In this document: positions 33,729 through 44,166 of the stretch, piece after piece
How the letters are laid out: each line of letters opens with the position of its first letter
How positions within the stretch are numbered: position 1 is the stretch's first letter
Assembly: GCA_051294375.1 (NCBI GenBank)
Contig: CM119265.1
Span: 15,990,896 to 16,054,895, forward strand
Length of the DNA: 64,000 nt
Reading direction: 5' to 3'
Source of the DNA: Paraspadella gotoi
Lineage: Eukaryota > Chaetognatha
Notes under the pieces: generated by a model
The model's input: only the letters and a program-made list of their open reading frames with translations
Told to the model about the DNA's origin: nothing
The model's database searches: none
Position numbers and translations under genes: made by a program

Positions 33729-35587
33729 ATGCGAGAATTCCTGCGCTCAGTTGCAGCCAGCAATCGAGCTAACTTATCCCTTTACGCAACTACGGCAAGT
33801 ATCTACGTTCATTACCCCTATTGCTCTTCGCTTTGTACTTACTGCGGCTTCAACAAATATAGATACTCGGGATCTACCCCAGTGGAACGAGAGGAGCTGA
33901 GGAAATGTCTAGCGCAGGTGCGTTGCAGAAGATCCACGAAAAATTTTTTAATGAAATTTACGATTAACATGGACGAAAGTTCTATCTGCATTGTCCTGAA
34001 AAAGAAAATTGATTGATTCACCCTACGATCTCTCCACGACTACCTCTATTTCAGGACGTCACTTTTCAATTGAAAAATTCTTTGATAAATCAAGTATCAT
34101 CAATATATTTTGGCGGCGGTACACCAAGCTTGGCACAGCCTCAATTGGTTAAAGATGTCATTGATGCGGTTAAAAGTAATGCTAGTTTACTGGTTAGTTA
34201 TGAAATAGACGAAACGCGGTTGTTTTGCTCACATTTTCTCATAAATAATTAATGTCTATTATTTATACTTACAAAAAATTGTAAGGAAGACGCGGAGGTG
34301 ACTCTGGAAGTCAACCCATCTCAAGAAGTCTGTGAAAATCTTTTGGTGAATTACAAGAATGCCGGCGTCAATAGAATTTCCATGGGAGTTCAGAGCCTCC
34401 GAGATTCCGATTTGTCGGTGAATAAATGGTTAACTTCAAATTGGTTAAATAACGAACAATTGTAGTATATCTTTAATTGTATATTGTATAATACATTTTT
34501 CTTAAAGAAATTGGGCCGTTCACACACTTCTGCGGAAGCCGTTGCCTGTCTTGTATCGGCCCGAAACATCTTCCCCTCGAGAGTTTCCACTGACTTCATT
34601 TTCGGACGACCGTCCCAGTCATTACAGGATCTTCGGCAAGAGCTCCTTCAACTGATTCCCTTGGCTGACGACCACGTTTCCATGTATCAACTAACTGTGG
34701 AGAATGGTACTCCCCTCTTCAAGGTTCTAACGATTTTCAAGAAATTAAAAAATTTTAAAGAAATTAACTACGTAATACATATAAACAAGGAGAAATAATT
34801 TCCAAACCTTTTAGTCTGTCAAGAATAAAAAGTTGACTTTACCGGGAGATGTCAAGCTAGCCAAAATGTACGATACTACTGTAAAAACATTAAAGGACGC
34901 CGGTTACAAGCAGTACGAAGTGTCCAATTTTTCAGCGACTGACGCCGCGAGATCTCGTCATAATATGAACTATTGGTAAGAGTGCAATAATAATAGCCGT
35001 AAAAATATTATTTTTAAAAGGTATAAAAAATAAATTTATATATATATATATCTTTCATTTAATAGGATGGGCGGTCAATATGTTGGTGTAGGGCCCGGCG
35101 CTCACGGACGAATTATTAACCCAGTTACCCTCGTCAAAGAAAGAACCGTTCAAGCTCCTCTGCCGAAAAACTGGAATCGTGAAGTTAACCTATATGGTCA
35201 TGGAATTAAAAGTCGAGTAATAAATAAATAATAACCAATAAAGTTTAAAGTTTTTATGTTGTTTGTTTGTTTTTATAGACGCCAATGTCGCTAAGTGATT
35301 GCCTTGAGGAATTACTGATGGCCGGACTGCGGACGAACGACGGAGTTAGCGAAAAATCGTGGAATCGCATTTTGACTTTTCATTGCTCGGAGAAAAAAGA
35401 CTGGGACGATCTGTCGATGCCGAATATTTTTAGGAAGAAGTCGTCCATATACCTAGATCATCTTTTCGAAAATAGACAACTGGTTTATGACACAAATTCT
35501 CTTCTCATTCCTGACAGTTGTCTAATAGTTTCGGATTCTATTATTACGTACATTTTTAACCACCTGCACACCGTGCTGGCCACGTGA
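33729..35587 (+). CDS. RSAD1: RSAD1/HemW-type radical SAM protein
   Basis: Seven exons: 33729-33917, 34055-34192, 34286-34417, 34508-34723, 34815-34975, 35066-35216, 35279-35587. They join in frame to 431 residues, close to the length of human RSAD1. The radical-SAM cluster motif is YCSSLCTYCGFNKY with Cys 32, 36 and 39. GGGTPS follows at about 83-88, then LEVNPS, RISMGVQS, YEVSNF, RHNMNYW, GPGAHG and the C-terminal LMAGLRT. HNxxYW and the start of the HemW-specific C-terminal domain distinguish HemW/RSAD1 from oxygen-independent coproporphyrinogen oxidase. Members of this subfamily are regarded as heme-binding chaperones, mitochondrial in animals. The N-terminus before residue 22 is short and Arg-containing and could be a targeting peptide. 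The ATG lies two bases after a pyrimidine-rich AG, suggesting a 5'-UTR intron or a trans-splice acceptor. AATAAA is at 35601-35606. Confidence 0.93.
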
Positions 35588-35804
35588 ATAGCTTATTCGT
35601 AATAAAGAATAAAAACGAGCCGTGTTATGATTGGTTAAAAATTTTCCGTGACTGCTACAGATTACTTATTATCCAATATATTTTTTTGATTTTGTTCAGA
35701 AAGTTATTTGCCTTTTATAAAACTTTTTCAGATGAATCCACGAGACTAAATCTAAACCAAAACTTTCTGGTCGCTCACTGTAGTGACTACTGATTAGGTC
35801 AAAC

Positions 35805-37644
35805 ATGTCCACCTCCTCGTCGGCGGCCTCCGCCGGGGTCGAGGTCACCGTCACGGAATCCCGTCTTCCTAAGACCCCCCTCGCCCTAGTGGTTTTCTTG
35901 GTGTATTTTCCACTTGGATGCTGCCTAGCTCTCGTCAGGTTGGTCGCTCAGCTTGCGATAGTCGAGTGAATTTCTTTTTTTTTTTTCCTATTTTCCTTTT
36001 AATTCTGGACAGGTTCCTCCTTTCATTTCAAATATTTATTTTCACCACAATCTGGCCTATTTGCCGCTTTCGGAATTACATGCTTCGCACAATGTGTTCT
36101 TACCTTTTGGGAATATGGGTAAAAGAAGAAAATAATTCTTCGTTTCCGACGCCTCCGTCGCCTCGAGTCGGGAGTATTCGGCCACGACATCATCTCAATC
36201 GATCTCCGTCCGACGACATGTCGGACGGAGCACAGGTCGGGGTCGATGCTGCCACTTCCGCAGCCGTCCCAGATACCCCAGCAGAAGCTGGAGGTAATTC
36301 CACACCGATCGACGAATCCTCGCCCAAACTCTTCGTCGCCAACAGTGTGTCTGTCATCGACGGCGCCGTCGTTGCGCTTCTGTTCCCGAGAACGCGCGTT
36401 ATAAACACGATCAAACTGCCTCGGCCTTTGTCATGGCTTTTGGGCTATGAAAGGCTTTCTGGACGCGGAACTAACGGAACAATCTCCGCCCTGGAACAAT
36501 TGTTGTCTTCAAGGGGCGATAACGTTCTGGTTTTTCCCGAGAGATGTTTGACGAATGGAAAGGCAGTTTTGAAGTTGGACGAGAAACTAGTTTGGTGCGA
36601 AACTAAGAAGAGAGAAGATGCCGGCGACGGTTAGTTTTTTTAGAGTTTGATTCATGGGTTCTCGTGTACGTCTTTTAAATTTTATTATTCAGACGGCAAA
36701 TACGACCCCCGTTCACTGATAGCGCGTATTCATCCTCTAGTCATTAGATTCAGACGGTTTCCAGTTGATTTTCCCGCCACAGTTTTAGGGAGCACCGAAC
36801 TGGCTGATCTCTTTTGGATGCTATGGTGAGTAACTCAATCTTAGGAGCAATTATTTTCAGACTTCATGGTTTATGCTCCTCAGGGCCCCAGTCAACCTAA
36901 TCACCGTCCAAACTCTCTGCCCGACCGCGCCTCGCGTCGGCGAAACGCCGGCTTCCCTGGCTGCGCGTGTTCAAAGCCTCATCGCCGACGCCCTTGGAGT
37001 TCCCGCTCTTGCGCACAATGACATCGAGCTCCGCGAATATGCTAAGCGCCGCCTCAGGGACGTCCAGTACGAGGACGTGGTCGCTATGGTTCCCGGAATG
37101 GCCGGCCATCGTCGCGAACGACGCCAGGATCGCGCGTCGCGCGAGTTAGTTATCGATACAATGGTAGCGCAGATCAAGACGGTTCTTCCGCAGGTTAGGC
37201 GCAGCGTATTTTCAATTTACCTGCAGTCTTGTAGGAGTTGGGGAATTTTTCAAATATTTTTTTTAATCCAAGGTCCCCGTCGCCTTGATACGTCGTGACG
37301 TTAAACAAACACGAGACGTAGATGTGACGATAACTCGATTCTTGGAAGGCACCATTCCTTACGAGCCAGAGGATACGACTTCTCCCTCGCGCGACGACGA
37401 GCACAAAACAAACGACACCGACGCTGCCTCTTCCCTTTCCGAACTGATTGAGGCTCGTCCAGGAACGTCGGACAAGCTCGCCCCCGACGGCGCCGTTGCC
37501 AAGCCTCGGCCTTCGGAGTTGGCGGCTACAGAGTTTGCGTCAACTTCACGTAATCGTCAGTTATCCTTCGCAGATCGTAAGAAGTTCATGATCGAGCAAA
37601 GCCGAGAGAGATACTTAAAAAGGATGAAATTGAAAACCGCCTGA
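35805..37644 (+). CDS. AUP1: Ancient ubiquitous protein 1 (AUP1) homologue
   Basis: Five exons: 35805-35938, 36013-36629, 36693-36825, 36884-37193, 37273-37644, giving 521 residues in frame. AUP1 is a monotopic ER/lipid-droplet protein that recruits the E2 enzyme UBE2G2 for ERAD. Seen: a hydrophobic hairpin at about 24-60 (ALVVFLVYFPLGCCLALV, then IFIFTTIW); an acyltransferase-like region from 150 (LFVANSVSVID to LVFPERCLTNGKAVLKLD); a CUE domain at about 385-430 (IKTVLPQVPVALIRRDV to FLEGTIPY); and a C-terminal G2BR-like helix at about 496-517 (SFADRKKFMIEQSRERYLKR). In the acyltransferase HX4D motif the His is Ser (S156..D161), so catalysis by that motif is unlikely. An acidic, Ser/Pro/Ala-rich insert of about 65 residues (85-149) precedes the acyltransferase region and makes it longer than the human protein. 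It starts 218 bp after the RSAD1 stop. Confidence 0.9.
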
Positions 37645-37907
37645 ACAATTTAGGCGAAATTGCCTATCGCTATCTAGCCGGATGTCTTTTCCCCCCATTA
37701 ATTACTAGTTGAAGTTTTAAACTTAATAATTGTTGCTAAGTTCGATCTTCTTTCTATATGAACGTTTGATCTTTAGTTGGAGCTTACAGGGTACCCATCA
37801 TGAACTAAACTTAGCCGATCAGCCCTATAGTTCGGCTTGACGATGATCGCCATGTAGAAAAAATGCTCTAATTGAAACTCTTTATAGCGTCGAACCACGA
37901 CGACGCG

Positions 37908-40900
37908 ATGTATATAGTTTGGTTCCAAGCGCTCGTCTTGGCGTCGCTGTTGAGGGCTGGTTCCCTATTGGTGTCGCCAAACATCCAATGGACGCCGTGC
38001 GTTCGAGGATGTCGTTGCCAAACCGAGCGACTCTCGGAGAAAAGGTTCTTAAAGCGATTTCAATAGATTTAAACAATTAATTCCAATTATCGAGAATTCT
38101 TTAATTATAAAGCGTCGCCACTTTGGGCGAGAACGCCACGACATCTAAAGATCATCTCTATGTCGTCTGCACCCGAGGCCACAATATCAGTTTGCCCCAA
38201 TTTCTCGAAAAACTGTTCCGATTGAATTTTGAGTTCCACCGCTTTCGTGAGGTTCGAAAAAGTTGAAATATCAATTCGTAGTTATCTTACCTTCGATTTC
38301 CAGTCAAAATTTTTTTCCCCGCTCTTCTTTCCTAGGTTTCCGTGGAGGGACTGCTCATTCCTACGTTTTCGCCCTCTTCCTTCCTCGTTTTTTCTCGATT
38401 GGAGATACTAAACCTTCGTAACAATCGAATCTCACGAATAGCCTCGTTGGCCTCCGACGCTCTGGCCACTACCGACGTCTCGATAGACGCCGCCACTTCA
38501 GTACCGGGGGCAGAAGCCATGGCCTCGACCGATAAGGGCGCCGAAATAGAGGCCCGCCTCGTATCACTCGATTTGCGGTCCAACAATATCAGGGAGGTCG
38601 GGGAAGAGACCTTCAAGAAGATGAAACGTCTCCGTGTATTAAACCTTGGCTCAAACAACCTACATTCCCTTTCCGTCGATGCATTTATAGAGAACCGCAA
38701 TCTCCGGGAGCTCCACTTGCAGGCAGGATGTTATTAATGCGAGGAATAATGAAAAAGCGTATAACTTTATTATTCTTTATTGATTAAGGTTCACGATTTT
38801 TTTTTTTCGCGCAGGACAACTTCATTATGACATTGCCGCAAAATATCTTCGATTCATTGACTCATCTCAAGAGTTTGGATCTAAGCCGCAATCAAGTTTT
38901 CTACCTCCGTAAGACGTTTTTCCAAATATTTCCCCCACCCATACCCATACCTATACATTACCCATACCATAGTTAATATTAGTAATTCTCTTTTTTAAAT
39001 TCAACCCAGATGACGGAGCGTTCTCCTCGCTTCGGGAGCTGCGATACCTCAAATTAAGTTCCAATTTTTTGACCTTAATTCCGCGCCAATGCTTTAGTTC
39101 TCTGCCCCACTCGGCCAGTATCAGCATTCAAAACAACCCCTTTCAGTGCGCCTGCGGGATCGAGTGGTTGTTGAGCGAGTTTCTTGCCAACAGGTCGGCA
39201 GTTGTTTGTACCCATTTGTTACTTGTATTGGTGAATGACGATCAACGCTGAAAATTTGGTTCCATTTGGTTCCATTCACTCGCAGATACACATTCGACGA
39301 ACCCTACTCTATCCGTTGTGCCTCGCCCTCGAATTTGGCGGACCAACCTTTGATCTCCCTATTCCCGGATCCCGCCGTCCCGTTGCCGTGCGATCCGCCG
39401 TCCGTCTCCATTTCCGGTTCGGGCCTTGACACCGGCTCAATTCCAGGTTCCATTTACGAGTCCATGTTCGGAGCCGATCCCGAAACCGTCGATAAGGCCG
39501 TCGTTTTAGTTCGCGGAAACGCCGAACTCAGCTGCAACGTCAAAGCGGGGATGCCCCGTCCCTCTCTTTTGTGGGAGCTGCCTTCTGGTACAATTTTCTG
39601 CCTTTGTACTCCGGTTTTATTTCAAAATAATTATATCATATTTATTAATTTTTTGTAGGGAAAAAGATGGCTGTCCCACATGCGCATCACATATCGCAGC
39701 AACTTATTAACCATGCAAATATTACGGATTTTAGATCGTTTCAAATGAAGCCGCTCGATTCAGAGCACACAATTTCGGTACTTACGGACTGAGTCGACTG
39801 ACATTAATAATTTATACTATAGTATGTAATTCATACTTCATAAATTTTAAGTTATAGGTGATTTTTTATATTTGAATAAAATTGAAGCAACCAATATAAA
39901 AATTTTCATTCATTCAATAAATTTTATTCTTTCAACAAGGTTGAAAACGATAAACAATAAAAGGCTCAGATGCTAAGTCTATAACAATGGTATTTACAAG
40001 GTCAAAGTTTGATCATAAAGAGAAAGAGGGTAAACGAACGAGGGTGAGGTCATTTCAGTCACTAATATCAAGGTTGCGTGTTGTCGTTGTCCACACTATC
40101 ATGCTTCTGACTTTGGACAGACTCTCATAAGATAATAACATATCATCAAGACTCTCTCACAGTCTAGTTAACTCCCGAGTACCTAGTTTCCCTATTAATT
40201 AAGTAGATTAATGTTTCTATAAGTATTTAATCGGGGAATATTATGTAGTACTCCGCACTAGAATCAAAATAGAACATTGGTTCAACCAAATATTCAAAAA
40301 ATAAGCTATATTAGGCTATATTAGTGGCTATTAATATTATAGACTTAATACAACAATTTCATTTCAATAGGAGTTTTGTAGACAAAAATTAAAATTTAAT
40401 TTAGGTAATGAAAACAATTTTAGCATATAACTTTGAGCATTGAGCAATGGCTTTTTTTCTTAGGTTGCACCACCGGGCATTTTGCATTTAACCGATTTCC
40501 GGTTTCCCTTCGCCGGAAACTACACTTGCCACGCCCTCTCTCCCGCCGGGAACTCCTCTGCTTCGATCACGGTGGAAATTCAAAGTGCCGTTTGGAAAGT
40601 CTACATCTCATCGCTATTCATCTGTTTTGGAACAGTCGCTGTTTCCATCATTTTAGCGGCGTCCATAGGTCAGCACTCGGTTGAAAATATACTACGTACT
40701 GTATTTGTTTTTAAAATTATATTTATGGTCTTGAAGTTAAAGATAGTCTGTATTTAAGAGACAACGATTAATTTTAACGAAGGATAATTTTAATTTTTCT
40801 CCGGTGAGTCGTAAAATATAAAAAGTAAAGTTATTTAATCCTTGGAGGAGTACATTTGTTGTTGTCACATCTGTAAAAAAGCGTACTTCATTTTAGTATC

Positions 40901-43634
40901 TTCACGTAACTCGTACTAAGAGTAAAAGTAAAGTAAAAGTAAACGAAATGACCTTGTAATCCGACAGTTCATTTTCTGTGGATCTGAGCAAAAGGTCGCT
41001 TGCGTCGCGAATGTCGTGTAGGCGCACGAGCGCCGATGAAGGATTTTTCCGTCTCTTAAATCCACATACCTTATCGTCATCGTTTTTTGTTTTGTGTATT
41101 TTTTTTGTAAATTTTCCTAATTAAATGACATTTTAAATATTTTATACTTGAATTCGACGCATCCTCCGCATTCGAAGTTCATCGGCTGTTTGGCGCATTC
41201 CACGTTTCCGCACTTGATTGGTTTGTTTTTAGGATCACCGCATCGTTCTTTCTTTGGGCTTTTTCAAAAACATTTTCATGATTACAACCAAGACCAAGTC
41301 AAAGATTTTGATGATTCATTTTGTCACCTGTCTTTGTAACGGTAGTCTTTCTCGTATAAACAGACGGTACAAAAAGCAGGAGTAACCTCTGTAAAAATCT
41401 GCTTGATCAGAAGACAAAACAAGAAAAATATTTGATTCCTCATTATTTACATACGATAGTAATGTATCCGGCTTAAAATGTGTACTGCTAAAAGTTTTCG
41501 TCCTCATTTAACGTTTTCTCAGGATTGATCGTTCTATTGGTAACCCACTACGAGAACAAACGCCTTCAGTTGACGGGACTGGATGGAACGCCTCCCATAT
41601 ACCCGACCCCAGAAGAATCCCCGCAACTAACTCATCGCCTTCTCACCATTCCCGTTAACGCAGGTAAGTTTATATCACTTTAAGTCAGAAACACTTAGTC
41701 TATCGGCGTATCACTAAATTCTCGGAATTGCCGATACAGCGATGTTCGAAAACATCCGTGACGGTTACGACAGTCTGCGAAGCAAAATCAAAACCGGGTT
41801 GGACAAGCGAATGGAGAAAGGAAGATTACTGGTGGAGTTGGCTTGGGTTTCCGGAGAGACGGCCATCACTGGGCTTAGAGAAGGAACTTCCAGCGGAATT
41901 TTAAAGGTGAGTGACAGGAGGCAGTCGTCAACATTCTAAGAAATAAGCATTTTTCATTGATCTTTCCATCTAGGATAACAGATACATAAAAAGAAAGGTT
42001 TGTCTGACAAGGTGCTAAATATGTAAAATAGGATAAGCGGGTTCTTGTTAGTGATGCACTCGCCTTTTATATGATCTCACACTGTTGTCCAAAAATTTTA
42101 TTAACTATTCTTTGTCTAACAATCAATCTCGCTAATTCTAAAACATAAACATATGGCCCAACCAGCTTTGCTAATTTTCGAATGCTCTGTGGTTCAAAGC
42201 CGAGATAAGGCTTTGTGAGGATTTGTAAGACGTGTGAGGATTTAAGCATCCTATCGCAGTGCCGTTTGGGAAGTGATTTTTATATGCGGAACTCGGTAAT
42301 CTATTTGCTAACAATGAATAGGGTGCGTAATGTTTTTGAAAAAAACTTTAGTATAATATACGTAATCCTAGAATAATACGTGCGGTCTCCAAATTTTTAA
42401 TTTAGTGGGATTATTACGCTCCCATTGTTTTGATGTTCATTTTCGCCACTTCAACGTATTTACTCTCAGATCGATCATGTCGTGCGCGAAAGCGGCGTGG
42501 CGTTCACTCGAGGAATTCGTGAGGGCGGCGCCGCCGTCAACCGCACCATCCGTGAGAGCAGCGCCGTCGTTTCTCAAGCCGTTTACGATTCCGTCTCTGC
42601 CGTCAAGGTTAGTAATGAAAATATTAAAGGCTAAAGTTTTCAAATAATATTTTAATTTTAGGTGTAAAAAAAAATAAATTGCAAAATTACTACTTTTAAT
42701 TACTATGTTTAAATTGTAAACATAAATTGATTTATTACTTCTATATAGGTTAGTTGTGATGAGTATAAATAGTACCTTCTGATAGAGATATATAATTATA
42801 TATGTACTTGCGGAATTAAATTTTAATTTTAAAGGGGACAACACTATAAACTAAAATGTAATTCTATTGTTTTTACCTCATCCATTTTAAAATTAAGTGG
42901 AGTTTTGAGATAATCACTGATTAGTTAGCTGGGAATCTATATTATATTAATAATTGTAAAACTGCAGTGGATCACATATTGAGGAATATTCATAAAACGT
43001 TTGTCTTAACCCCCCCCAACAGGACAATGTAAAGACGTTAAAGGATTTGTGCGGTGGCGTCCCAACCACGGCGTCGATCTGTGGCGACACCCCCGCTATT
43101 GAGAACGGCGAACTGGACGATCGTTGTTTCGATGAGGCTTTCATTGCTGGAAGGCGAAGCCTCGCCAACGGCGTCGTCATCGGCGCCGTCGTCGTTAACG
43201 CCGACGAGTTTCTTCAGGAGTCGGCGACCGACAATATCGGGATCGAAGCGCAGGTCCACCGACATCGGGAAGACGATTTCCGCGACTTCGCTCGAGTCAG
43301 CAAAGTCAACGAGAACAAGAGATCGAAACTGAAAAACGATTCCAGCAAAAACCATCGAACGTCGCCTCTGACGTTGACGCTCAACTCCATCGCCGAGGAT
43401 GAAAGCGAAGGCGGCGGAGGCGGCGTCGCCAACTGCGCGGAAAGCGAAGAGAGCCCAGTCGTGAAGAACGATGTCGACGTCAGCGGAGGAGAGATCGATA
43501 TTATCCTCTCGAAAAGTCTGGGAGATGAATGCGGCGTCGAAGAGGTCGATTTCGGCGACGTTACGAACTCTCACAGTGACGATACTGCGAATGGAAGCGA
43601 TGGAGCTTCGTCCCAACACGTGCCTACTGCCTAG
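37908..43634 (+). CDS. LRR-Ig single-pass receptor with an 11-mer amphipathic tail
   Basis: Twelve exons: 37908-38044, 38113-38251, 38336-38722, 38815-38908, 39010-39193, 39286-39587, 39659-39777, 40464-40668, 41523-41663, 41740-41906, 42470-42607, 43023-43634. They give 874 residues and every phase closes. Order: signal peptide 1-19; LRRNT (CVRGCRC); LRRs from about 115 to 275 (LEILNLRNNRIS, LVSLDLRSNNI, LRVLNLGSNNL, LRELHLQDNF, LKSLDLSRNQV, LRYLKLSSNFL) with an acidic/Ala-rich insert between the first and second; LRRCT (NNPFQCACGIEWLL); one Ig domain (LSCNVKAGMPRPSLLW to AGNYTCHALSPAG); a TM at about 500-530; and a long cytoplasmic tail. Residues 614-672 hold 11-residue repeats (GLREGTSSGIL, VVRESGVAFTR, GIREGGAAVNR, TIRESSAVVSQ, AVYDSVSAVKD). 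The last exon encodes an acidic, low-complexity tail. Intron 3 has a GC donor. The ectodomain resembles LRIG/LINGO/AMIGO-type proteins, but the tail matches none I know. It starts 264 bp after AUP1. Confidence 0.85.
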
Positions 43635-44166
43635 ACTTATAAAACCGTAGTCCTTAACCTAATATTCTTATACTTATACTTATTTATCAATCAATGGGAT
43701 TCCGGGCAAAACCTATTCGGGTTTCATTCCGGGAAATTCGAACCCGTGGCGCGAGATCATAAAATACATTACTCTGTTTTATATTATCATTATTACTTTT
43801 AACACCACATCTAGCAGATTAAATTTACACACTGGTCCACCAACTTTTAGGGAATCATTTGTGAGTGATACTCGGAAAATTCGCGTTTTGGTTATAATTA
43901 AAAATAAAAATAAATTTAACAATTACTAAATATTTATTAAAATGTATTATTAAAATCAGTTTGCATACAACAAAGTGGAATTAGATAGCTAAATTCATGT
44001 TTAAGACAAACCCATAACTATAACAATCAAGGTGCTGACAATGATTATGTATGATCGCAGTATGAAAATATTTTCTATAAAACATTTCATTAGGACGTAT
44101 ATTAGTCCTAATATTAATTTTTTATCGCTTAATGTAAGCCAATTAAAACTAAATTATAAAAAGTAA
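43635..44166. other. Tail-to-tail intergenic region (LRR-Ig / PFAS)
   Basis: AT-rich, about 530 bases shared by two convergent 3' ends. No gene or strong motif is seen. Confidence 0.5.

Noticed and set aside
43038-43619. 193-residue minus-strand frame
   Set aside because: Antisense shadow of the last exon of the LRR-Ig gene, caused by its GC-rich, stop-poor codon use.
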